Shown: piece after piece, positions 18,243-27,911 of the stretch
How the letters are laid out: each line of letters opens with the position of its first letter
How positions within the stretch are numbered: position 1 is the first letter of the stretch
The notes under the pieces: generated by a model
The model's database searches: none
Told to the model about the DNA's origin: nothing
Seen by the model: only the letters and a program-made list of their open reading frames with translations
Position numbers and translations under genes: made by a program
NCBI GenBank assembly: GCA_021774445.1
Contig: JAJFJA010000063.1
Span: 1-64,000, forward strand
Direction: 5' to 3'
Source of the DNA: Alphaproteobacteria bacterium
Lineage (GTDB): Bacteria > Pseudomonadota > Alphaproteobacteria > UBA6615
Length of the DNA stretch: 64,000 nt

Positions 18243-18734
18243 ATGGCCGGTAGCATAAATAAGGTCATACTTGTCGGAAATCTCGGAAGGGATCCGGAAA
18301 TCCGGTCGTTGAACTCAGGCGACAAGGTCTGCAATCTGTCGATCGCGACCTCGGAATCGTGGAAGGACCGCAATACCGGTGAGCGCCAGGAGCGCACTGA
18401 GTGGCACCGCGTCGTCATCTTCGACCAGCAGCTTGTCGACGTCTGTGAGCGCTTCCTCAGCAAGGGCCGCAAGCTCTATATCGAAGGCCAGCTCCAGACC
18501 CGTAAATGGACCGATCAAGCCGGGGTCGAAAAATATAGCACCGAGGTCGTCTTGCAGCGCTTCCGCGGGCAACTGGTCATCCTCGATAGCCGCGCTGAGG
18601 CCGGCGGCGGCGGTGGTGGCTATGACCGCGGCCCCTCATCTCCGTCCGACCATGGCGGTTCTAGCGGCAGCGGCTCAAGTGGCGCCACCGGCGGGGGGTC
18701 CTTCAACGATCTCGACGACGAGATCCCGTTCTAA
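18243..18734 (+). CDS. ssb: Single-stranded DNA-binding protein
   Basis: A 163-residue SSB: the OB fold runs from MAGSINKVILVGNLGRDPEI to about residue 112, then comes a Gly/Ser-rich linker and the conserved acidic C-terminal tip DLDDEIPF, which docks repair and replication partners. The ATG at 18243 follows AGGGGAGGG; the track start at 18105 is too early. It is divergent from uvrA and 153 nt upstream of gyrA. Confidence 0.97.
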   Translation: MAGSINKVILVGNLGRDPEIRSLNSGDKVCNLSIATSESWKDRNTGERQERTEWHRVVIFDQQLVDVCERFLSKGRKLYIEGQLQTRKWTDQAGVEKYSTEVVLQRFRGQLVILDSRAEAGGGGGGYDRGPSSPSDHGGSSGSGSSGATGGGSFNDLDDEIPF

Positions 18735-18887
18735 CCTTCGCTTCCGCGGTATGCTCGAGGCCAGTGTGGCTATTGCCGCAAGGTCCGGATTCCGCTATAT
18801 TTTGTGCAGTGCAGAAAGGCCTTGGACGAATCGTGTTCCGGCCCGATCTGGCGCTGACATCGACCTGCCCCAACCAAGCATAGATAC

Positions 18888-21619
<2,732 letters not shown>

Positions 21620-21623
<4 letters not shown>

Positions 21624-22126
21624 GCATCAGGCCGCGTATCGGTGTCTACCCCGGCACCTTTGACCCGATCACGAATGGGCATATCGACATAATCGTTCGG
21701 GCGACGACCATCGTCGACGAGTTGATCGTCGCTGTTGCCACCAATGCCGGCAAGGGTCCGATGTTCAGCGCCGAAGAACGCACCACCCTGGTCCGTCAAA
21801 TTATCGACGAGCAAAAAAGCGACATTGCCTCCCGGGTTCGCGTTCAACAATTCGACACTCTGTTGATGGCCTTCGCGACCGATGTTAAGGCCTCCTGCAT
21901 TGTCCGTGGCCTCCGCGCGGTTTCCGACTTCGAGTACGAATTTCAGATGGCCGGCATGAACGCGCGCCTCAACCCGGATATCGAGACCGTATTCCTGATG
22001 GCGTCCGAGCGTCATCAATTCATCTCATCACGCTTCGTCAAGGAAATTGCTGGGCTTGGCGGCGACATATCAACTTTTGTCGCCCCGGCCGTTGCTCAGC
22101 GCATTGCCGAGAGTTTTCGAAAGTAA
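21620..22126 (+). CDS. coaD: Phosphopantetheine adenylyltransferase
   Basis: A 168-residue nucleotidyltransferase that makes dephospho-CoA from 4'-phosphopantetheine and ATP, the penultimate step of CoA synthesis. [18 protein letters not shown] contains the (T/H)xGH ATP-binding motif, and [15 protein letters not shown] is the C-terminal family motif. The length is normal. It starts at a GTG that overlaps the gyrA stop by 4 nt. Confidence 0.96.
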
Positions 22127-22156
22127 TGCGCGCCTTTGAAACAAACAGGCGGACTC

Positions 22157-22711
22157 ATGACACTACGGAATCTCACCAAGCGGGCACTGGCGGCACTACT
22201 AATGCTGACTTGGGCAGTGGCCGCACAGGCACAGGATAAGGACTTGGAAAACACAATCTACTTAGATCTGAAAGATGGCCGCGTCGTCATTGAGCTTAAG
22301 CCCGAGCTGGCGCCCAACCATGTCGCCCGCATCAAGGAACTGGCTCGCGAAGGTTTCTACGACGGCATCGTCTTTCACCGCGTGATCGACGGTTTCATGG
22401 CCCAGACCGGCGACCCCACGGGCACCGGCAGCGGCGGATCCGGGAAAAATCTCGACGCCGAGTTCAACAACGGCAAGCATCAGCGCGGCGCCGTCTCGAT
22501 GGCGCGGGCGCAAAGCCCCGACAGCGCCGATAGCCAGTTCTTCATTGTCTTTGACGATGCCGCGTTCCTCGATGGCCAGTATACGGTCTGGGGCCAGGTC
22601 ACCGAAGGCATGGAATATGTCGACGCCATCCGCAAGGGCGCCGGCCAAAACGGCATCGTCGATGACCCTGATAAGATCATCCGCATGCAGGTTGCCGCGG
22701 ACGCCGAGTAG
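22157..22711 (+). CDS. Exported cyclophilin-type peptidyl-prolyl isomerase
   Basis: A 184-residue cyclophilin with an N-terminal signal peptide (RALAALLMLTWAVAAQAQ). The catalytic core shows FHRVIDGFMAQTGDPTGTG, including the active-site Arg and Gln, and SQFFIVFDDAAFLDGQYTVW. It would assist folding of exported proteins in the periplasm. I use the ATG at 22157 rather than the track TTG at 22136. It lies 30 nt after coaD and is probably in the gyrA-coaD operon. Confidence 0.93.
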   Translation: MTLRNLTKRALAALLMLTWAVAAQAQDKDLENTIYLDLKDGRVVIELKPELAPNHVARIKELAREGFYDGIVFHRVIDGFMAQTGDPTGTGSGGSGKNLDAEFNNGKHQRGAVSMARAQSPDSADSQFFIVFDDAAFLDGQYTVWGQVTEGMEYVDAIRKGAGQNGIVDDPDKIIRMQVAADAE

Positions 22712-22720
22712 GCCCAACAC

Positions 22721-22744
22721 GCCGGCGGCCCGACGGTCGCCGGC
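22721..22744 (+). terminator. GC-rich hairpin after the cyclophilin gene
   Basis: The inverted repeat GCCGGCG / CGCCGGC (7 bp, 10-nt loop) starts 10 nt after the stop codon. There is no T-run, so it may be a weak terminator or an RNA-protecting hairpin. Confidence 0.4.
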
Positions 22745-22771
22745 AACCACGTTATCTGACTAGGTCGGTCT

Positions 22772-23398
22772 GTGCCTGAAAACTGGGACGACCATGCAAC
22801 GGGCTGGGATCAAGACGAGCGAGTCCGCTTCTATGCCGAGCAAGCGTTTGCATCTCTGATCAAGCATGTACCCGTCCAAGACGACGGGTGGCAAAACAAG
22901 CGCGTTCTCGACTTCGGCTGTGGAACGGGTCTTCTCTCTGAAAAGCTGGCGCCGCTTGTCAGGGAAGTGATCGCCGTCGACGTTTCGGAGCCAATGATCG
23001 GCATTCTGCGTCGTAAGGGGATCGACAACGTCACGCCAATCTGTGCCGACATCGACAAAGTACACTCTTCGGCGCCGTGGTTCTGCGAGTTTGACCTAAT
23101 TGTCGCGTCATCGGTATGCGGTTTCCTACCGAACTATGAGGCAACGGTTGGATTATTATCCAAGGCCTTGCGTGATGGCGGATACTTCACGCAGTGGGAC
23201 TGGCTATCATCAGGCGACGATCGGGACGGGATGACTTTGGAAAGAGTATCCGACGCATTTCGCACGGCAAACCTGAAGCCCGTTCAGGTCGAAACAGCGT
23301 TCTCGGTCATATTCGATGGCGAAACCATGCCGGTCTTGATGGGGGTCGGCTTCGCAACTCAACCAACAAGCGAGCGACCCTCGTCCTCCAATGACTGA
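22772..23398 (+). CDS. Class I SAM-dependent methyltransferase
   Basis: A 208-residue methyltransferase: VLDFGCGTGLLSEKLAP is motif I, VIAVDVSEPMIGILR holds the ribose-binding Asp, and DLIVASSVCGFLPNYE is the post-strand-4 motif. The start is GTG at 22772. The codon choice is less GC-biased than that of the flanking core genes, and the gene runs directly into a broken peptidase gene, suggesting it lies at the edge of a rearranged segment. The substrate is unknown. Confidence 0.78.
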   Translation: MPENWDDHATGWDQDERVRFYAEQAFASLIKHVPVQDDGWQNKRVLDFGCGTGLLSEKLAPLVREVIAVDVSEPMIGILRRKGIDNVTPICADIDKVHSSAPWFCEFDLIVASSVCGFLPNYEATVGLLSKALRDGGYFTQWDWLSSGDDRDGMTLERVSDAFRTANLKPVQVETAFSVIFDGETMPVLMGVGFATQPTSERPSSSND

Positions 23399-23595
23399 AG
23401 ACGCCAAAGCGCGCCCCAGGGCACGTGGTCTCGGTGTCCCGACCGGGTCCTTGGAACGCAGTTACCGATGTCACGGGCGTTGAGGTCGGTCACAAAACGC
23501 TGATCCGCGGCGGTGGACCGCGCATCGTCGGGGAGGGGCCAGTCCGCACCGGCGTCACGGCAACACGGTACTTGCCCTGCCCCATGATGAACTAA
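23391..23595 (+). pseudogene. Frameshifted, truncated P1-family (DmpA/S58) peptidase remnant
   Basis: Starting at ATG 23391, which overlaps the methyltransferase stop, one frame reads RPRARGLGVPTG, the N-terminus typical of DmpA-type P1 peptidases. Around 23446 the homology shifts to another frame and continues GPWNAVTDVTGVEVGHKTLI and then GPVRTGVTA, the next family motifs. It ends at a TAA at 23593 after only about 65 residues; the rest of the roughly 350-residue enzyme is missing. The gene is therefore dead, by a frameshift plus a 3' deletion. Confidence 0.72.
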
Positions 23596-23645
23596 AGAGG
23601 ATATTGGTTAGGTCGCTGCCCCTGTCATGACCAAGTCATCAGCGA

Positions 23646-24224
23646 TCATGCCAAATCAGAGACATGTTTGATAACCCGCGACACCAGGCCATACTCGATG
23701 GCCTCGTCGGCCGTCATCCAATAATCCCGTTCGATGTCAACAAGCACGCTGTCGAGTTCACGTCCCGTTTCACGCGCAATAATCCGCGCAATTCTCTCAC
23801 GCATCTTGATTATTTCTTTGGCCTGAATCTCAATATCCGTGCCGCTGCCGCCGATACCACCGCTTGGCTGGTGGATTAGGAATCTGGTATTTTGCAAACA
23901 CATCCGGCGTTCTATCGGGGCCGAAAGGAAGATGTGAGTGCCCGCGCTCGCGACCCAACCGGACCCGATCATCGTAACTGGTGCGGGAACAAAGCCCACC
24001 ATATCATGCACCAGATCGCCCGACTCAACATGGCCGCCGGGTGAGGAAACGACGACGTAAATAGGATCGTTCGAGTCCTTCGAAAGCGCGACGAGTTGTT
24101 TCACCGAGTCTCTCGCAAGGGAATCGGTAATCGCCCCAACGATGAAGACAAAGCGAGATTCGAAAACTTTCTTGTCGATAATGTTGAGACGGGCAGCGTG
24201 ATCGGTCTCGGCTTCATCTGCCAT
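23646..24224 (-). CDS. ClpP-family serine protease subunit
   Basis: A 192-residue ClpP-like protein. The catalytic serine is in GWVASAGTHIFL, the histidine in FLIHQPSGG, and the aspartate in the DIERDYWMTADEAIEYGL segment, so the triad is complete. It diverges from housekeeping ClpP (which has a QAASMGA-like Ser motif) and stands alone without clpX, suggesting a second, specialised ClpP. Degradation with a Clp ATPase partner is assumed. Confidence 0.85.
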   Translation of the reverse strand: MADEAETDHAARLNIIDKKVFESRFVFIVGAITDSLARDSVKQLVALSKDSNDPIYVVVSSPGGHVESGDLVHDMVGFVPAPVTMIGSGWVASAGTHIFLSAPIERRMCLQNTRFLIHQPSGGIGGSGTDIEIQAKEIIKMRERIARIIARETGRELDSVLVDIERDYWMTADEAIEYGLVSRVIKHVSDLA

Positions 24225-24305
24225 AATTCCATTTCCCCCGGGTAAACGCGCGGCATATTCTCATATCAAGTGGACCACATTGCTATGCGCAGAGTCGCGA
24301 TCGAT

Positions 24306-24325
24306 CAAGCCCAAATCTGGGCTTG
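24306..24325 (-). terminator. Hairpin downstream of the 2-hydroxyacid dehydrogenase gene
   Basis: A perfect 8-bp stem CAAGCCCA - AATC - TGGGCTTG lies 15 nt beyond the stop of the leftward dehydrogenase gene and upstream of clpP. There is no T-run on the minus strand, so terminator strength is uncertain. Confidence 0.45.
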
Positions 24326-24340
24326 TCGCAGTTGTGTGTC

Positions 24341-25318
24341 TTAGCGCGACTTACCGAACCCAATCGCCTCGGCGTTAGGAACCAAAACCGGGTCGAGCGT
24401 CCCAGTGAAGAAATCGAGAATGTTCTGGAGTGCACCAACCGCCATGCGCTCGCCGCACTCCAAAGTCAGCCCCGCGGTATGTGGCGACAGGATCACTTGA
24501 TCCATGGCAAAAAGACGATGGTTCGGTGGTGGCGGTTCGTCGACAAAGACGTCGAGTCCCGCGGCCGCGAGCATACCGCTCTCCAGGGCATCGCCAAGCG
24601 CATCCTCATCGACGACACCGCCGCGCGACGTGCTCACCACGATCGCCGTCGGCTTCATGACCGCTAACTCCGCGACGCCGATCAGCGCCTTCTCGCTGGT
24701 CTTCGGGGCATGGACCGAAACGAAATCCGCCTGTGCGGCGCCTTCCGCTAACGATCCCACAAGAGTTGCGCCCGCCTCGCGCACTATATCCGTTGTCTGA
24801 AACGGGTCGAAAACCAGCACTCTCATATTGAAGCCGCGAACCATATCCGCCAGCCGCCGCCCGATACGCCCGAAACCAACGATCAGGAGCGTTTTGCCGC
24901 TGAGTTCGATGGCCTCAAGAGAGTTCCTGATGTCCCATCCATTCTCCCGGGTCGCTCGGTCATAGCGGATCGCCCGCTTCGCCGCCGCCAGCATCATCAT
25001 CATGGCATGCTCGGCGACGGTCCGGGAATTCACGTCCCCGACCACTGCCAGTGGGATGCCGCGCTTGTTCAGCGCGGCGACATCCACTGAATCGTATCCG
25101 ACACCATGGCGTGACACGATCTTCAGCTTCGCGGCTTCGGCAATAACCTCCGCCGGCATGGGTTGCGTGCGGATCAGGACCGCATCGGCGCGCGCGACGA
25201 GCGGTCTATAGGACGCCGCCGAGACTTCTTCCACATAGTCGAATGTGATGTCAGGCGACGAGCGGGCAAGCTCGAGACCGCTATCATGGAGTTTTCCGGC
25301 AAGCAGGACATGCGGCAT
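24341..25318 (-). CDS. D-isomer-specific 2-hydroxyacid dehydrogenase
   Basis: A 325-residue NAD-dependent dehydrogenase: LLIVGFGRIGRRLADMV is the nucleotide-binding motif, and the catalytic residues fit Arg in STSRGGVVDE, Glu in VDEPP and His in LSPHTAG. Substrates of this family include phosphoglycerate, glyoxylate/hydroxypyruvate and other 2-ketoacids; specificity is not readable here. It begins 1 nt after the aldehyde dehydrogenase gene, so the pair is one operon acting on linked aldehyde/hydroxyacid intermediates. Confidence 0.88.
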   Translation of the reverse strand: MPHVLLAGKLHDSGLELARSSPDITFDYVEEVSAASYRPLVARADAVLIRTQPMPAEVIAEAAKLKIVSRHGVGYDSVDVAALNKRGIPLAVVGDVNSRTVAEHAMMMMLAAAKRAIRYDRATRENGWDIRNSLEAIELSGKTLLIVGFGRIGRRLADMVRGFNMRVLVFDPFQTTDIVREAGATLVGSLAEGAAQADFVSVHAPKTSEKALIGVAELAVMKPTAIVVSTSRGGVVDEDALGDALESGMLAAAGLDVFVDEPPPPNHRLFAMDQVILSPHTAGLTLECGERMAVGALQNILDFFTGTLDPVLVPNAEAIGFGKSR

Positions 25319-25319
25319 C

Positions 25320-26765
25320 TCAGAAAGCCACCTGGCTCAGCTTGACGTTCAAATAGTCGTGGACGCCTTCGGTTCCGCCCTCGCGCCCCATGCCGCTCGA
25401 CTTGACGCCGCCGAACGGCGCTTCCGCGGCGGCGAGGGCGAAACTATTGATCCCGACCATCCCCGCCTCAATGGACGCTACGGCCTCCCGCGCTCGCACG
25501 GGATCGCTGGTAAAGGCGTAGGCCGCCAGTCCGAGATCGCTGCTATTGGCGCGCCGGTAGACATCTTCCGCAGCCTGGAATTGCGTAATCGCCGCAATCG
25601 GACCGAAATTCTCTTCCGCCAGCGCCGGCGCGTCGTCCGGCAAACCCGAAATCACCGTCGGCTCGTAATAGTAGCCCTTGTTCTTGTCCGCCGGACGAGC
25701 ACCGCCGGCATGGAGTATCCCCCCGCGTGCCCGGGCATCATCGATGATCGTTTCCACCGCGTCGAGCCTACGGGTGTTGATGAGCGGACCCATCTGGTTT
25801 GTCTCATCCAGACCATTACCGAGCGTCAGTGCTTTGGCCCGTTCCGCAAATCCCTCGACGAATTTGTCGTGCAGGGACTCATGGACATAAAAGCGGTCGG
25901 GTGTCACGCAGACCTGCCCGGCATTGGCGAACTTGGTCGGCACCGCGACGTCGAGTGTCTTGTCCAGGTCGGCATCCTCAAACACGATCATCGGCGCGTT
26001 GCCGCCCAGTTCCATACTGACCCGTTTCACCGTATCGGCGGCATCTCGGATCATTTGCTTGCCGACCGCCGTGGAACCGGTCAGCGATACTTTGCGAACG
26101 CTTGGTGACGCCATGAGCGGCCCGTAGGTCGTCGCGGTCGGCCCAACCACCAGGTTAGCCACCCCCGCCGGTAGCGCGGCGGCCCGTAAACAGTCGAAAA
26201 TAGCCATGGCAACGCCCGGGGTTTCGCTTGATGGGCGCACGATGACCGAGCAACCGGCGGCCAACGCCGGTGCCACTTTGCGCGCGATCAGAACCGCCGG
26301 AAAGTTCCAGGCCGTAAACGCCGCAACGATGCCAACCGGCTCATGTGTCACCTCGATCCGGCCACCGGGCGCCCGACTTTCGACCACCCGGCCGTACAGC
26401 CGCCGCGCCTCTTCGGCGCACCACCGGAATTGGTCGACGGACAAGGCCCATTCACGCCGCGATTGGGCAATCGGCTTGCCGGTCTCCAGCGTGATCGTTC
26501 GTGCCGCCTCTTCGACCCGATCTGCCATGATACTGGCGATCTCATGTAGCCGTTCCGCCCGGTTCCAACCCGCTTCAGCGCGCCAAGCCGCCAGTCCACG
26601 CTCTGCTGCGTGGATCGCTGCCTCGGTATCGGCCGCGGTGGCGACCGCCGTTTGGCCGAGCACCTCCTCGCTTGCCGGGTTTATCACCGGCGCGCGGCCA
26701 CCAGCCTCCGATTGCCGCCAGCCGCCATCGATAAACAGGCCTCGATCCTGATAGATGTCGGTCAT
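25320..26765 (-). CDS. NAD(P)-dependent aldehyde dehydrogenase (succinate-semialdehyde type)
   Basis: A 481-residue aldehyde dehydrogenase resembling GabD-type succinate-semialdehyde dehydrogenases. FTAWNFPAVLIARKVAPAL binds the cofactor, the catalytic Glu is in SMELGGNAP and the nucleophilic Cys in NAGQVCVTPDRFYV. The C-terminus has the usual PFGGVKSSGMGREGG. I start it at ATG 26765 (MTDIYQDRGLF), preceded by GGGAGGGTG, instead of the track start at 26879. It is the first gene of the pair with the 2-hydroxyacid dehydrogenase and divergent from the Rieske ferredoxin gene. Confidence 0.9.
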   Translation of the reverse strand: MTDIYQDRGLFIDGGWRQSEAGGRAPVINPASEEVLGQTAVATAADTEAAIHAAERGLAAWRAEAGWNRAERLHEIASIMADRVEEAARTITLETGKPIAQSRREWALSVDQFRWCAEEARRLYGRVVESRAPGGRIEVTHEPVGIVAAFTAWNFPAVLIARKVAPALAAGCSVIVRPSSETPGVAMAIFDCLRAAALPAGVANLVVGPTATTYGPLMASPSVRKVSLTGSTAVGKQMIRDAADTVKRVSMELGGNAPMIVFEDADLDKTLDVAVPTKFANAGQVCVTPDRFYVHESLHDKFVEGFAERAKALTLGNGLDETNQMGPLINTRRLDAVETIIDDARARGGILHAGGARPADKNKGYYYEPTVISGLPDDAPALAEENFGPIAAITQFQAAEDVYRRANSSDLGLAAYAFTSDPVRAREAVASIEAGMVGINSFALAAAEAPFGGVKSSGMGREGGTEGVHDYLNVKLSQVAF

Positions 26766-27119
26766 CACCCACCCTCCCTTCTTCAAACTGCGCCTAAACG
26801 CCCCTTCATCCGCCAAATGTATGGGGTTCAAGGCAATAGCGATAGACCCCTCTTGCCCAGCCCCGGCCCGTCGAACCATCCTTCGATCGTCGGAATTTGG
26901 TGGCCGGCGAACTTGGATTTTGTCGGGCGAGATGTCGGAGAAGGTCCAGTCTCGAGATTATGGCTGATCGGGTCCTTTTGCGACGCGTATACGGAGATCG
27001 TTCCAACTGCCTTGCGCCAGCGCCGCGACCCGACTTACTTTGCTCGCCGCACCCTGCCAGCAGGCGCCCACCCAACCATCGCCGCCCCAGCGGCGGCAGA
27101 GTACAGAGAGGAAAGAAAG
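26766..27119. other. Divergent intergenic region between aldehyde dehydrogenase and Rieske genes
   Basis: The 354 nt between two divergent starts hold no convincing ORF. I see only the Shine-Dalgarno sequences at each end and a GC hairpin (GCCGCC - CCAGC - GGCGGC, 27081-27097) in the predicted leader of the Rieske gene. Promoters for both directions must be here, but no clear -35/-10 pair stands out. Confidence 0.5.
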
Positions 27120-27434
27120 TTGAGCAATTGGATCAAAGCCTGCGCGGCGGACGATATCGATGAGGAAGATGTTATCGGGTTCAACCATGATGGTCGCGCC
27201 TTCGCCATCTACCGCTCCGCATCAAGCGAGTATTTTGCCACGGACGGCCTCTGCACCCATGAGGCAGTCGACCTTTCGGATGGGTTGGTCATGGACTACA
27301 TCATCGAGTGCCCTATGCATAACGGGCGGTTCGATTATCGAACCGGCGAAGCGAAGGGTGCGCCTGTCTGCGTCAACCTGGTAACGTATCCCGTGAAGGT
27401 CGAGGCCGGCTCTATCTTCATCGATCTCGGTTAA
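27120..27434 (+). CDS. Rieske-type [2Fe-2S] ferredoxin
   Basis: A 104-residue stand-alone Rieske protein like those called MocE or NirD-type ferredoxins. The cluster ligands are C-T-H in DGLCTHEAVDL and C-x2-H in IECPMHNGRFDY. It would pass electrons to an oxygenase or other redox enzyme. The start is TTG at 27120 behind GAGAGGAAAG; the track ORF from 26610 extends falsely into the upstream region. A second Rieske domain, fused to a ThDP enzyme, lies 0.5 kb downstream. Confidence 0.88.
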   Translation: MSNWIKACAADDIDEEDVIGFNHDGRAFAIYRSASSEYFATDGLCTHEAVDLSDGLVMDYIIECPMHNGRFDYRTGEAKGAPVCVNLVTYPVKVEAGSIFIDLG

Positions 27435-27465
27435 GCATCCCGCCTTTTCCAGAATCACGCGTGGG

Positions 27466-27690
27466 TCAGCACCAGACCGCAAGGTCGTGCCGACCAAGCT
27501 GACGCTTGCCGACCAGGAATTGCGCCGCCGCCGGGGCCGGAACTTCGATTGCGGTGTCGCCATAATTGAAGGCGAAATTTAGGTTGCCCCGCCGGAGCAG
27601 GCGCAGATCTTCGGGCAGCCGCTGTACCGCAAGACCCCGTCTTTCCAGTAGCCCGGCTCGGTCAGTCGCTTCTATGCCGTTTTCCGTCAA
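27466..27690 (-). pseudogene. Beta-galactosidase (GH42-like) C-terminal remnant
   Basis: The minus-strand frame ending at 27466 reads RRGNLNFAFNYGDTAIEVP then FLVGKRQLGRHDLAVW, which resembles the C-terminal beta-sandwich end of GH42 beta-galactosidases. Only about 75 residues are recognisable, no catalytic part is present and the upstream end is unrelated. I treat it as a decayed fragment; the family match is from memory and moderate. Confidence 0.42.
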
Positions 27691-27768
27691 GCGCTGGGCA
27701 AGACGCCACGAGAGTTTCGCCGCCAATTCTCGACACCGCGGAATCTCGCCTCAGCGACGGCAGGCTAA
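27652..27768 (+). pseudogene. AraC-family regulator C-terminal remnant
   Basis: Directly after an in-frame TAG (27649), the plus strand reads PGSVSRFYAVFRQALGKTPR then EFRRQF before a TAA at 27766. This is the last helix-turn-helix of AraC/XylS regulators (S-x-F-x-R-x-F-R-x-x-x-G-x-x-P-x-x-x-R). The N-terminal domain and the first HTH are absent, so it is a relic about 38 codons long. It abuts the beta-galactosidase-like relic on the other strand. Confidence 0.55.
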
Positions 27769-27801
27769 GCCCCACGGCTCGCCGGCGGGAAAAACAAGAT
27801 T

Positions 27802-27816
27802 CGGTTGTAACAACCG
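27802..27816. promoter_or_regulatory. Palindromic operator candidate upstream of the Rieske-ThDP gene
   Basis: CGGTTGT-A-ACAACCG is a perfect 7-bp inverted repeat with a single central base, about 95 nt before the start codon of the fusion gene. Size and position fit a binding site for a dimeric repressor. No regulator gene is adjacent, except the AraC relic. Confidence 0.35.
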
Positions 27817-27911
27817 GCGTCCCCATGACATCTGATCTGGGAGCCGAGGCGCTTTTTTGAATGCGTCGTTCATCGGAGTATCTTGATGAATAGTCTAGCT
27901 GGGAGCGAACC

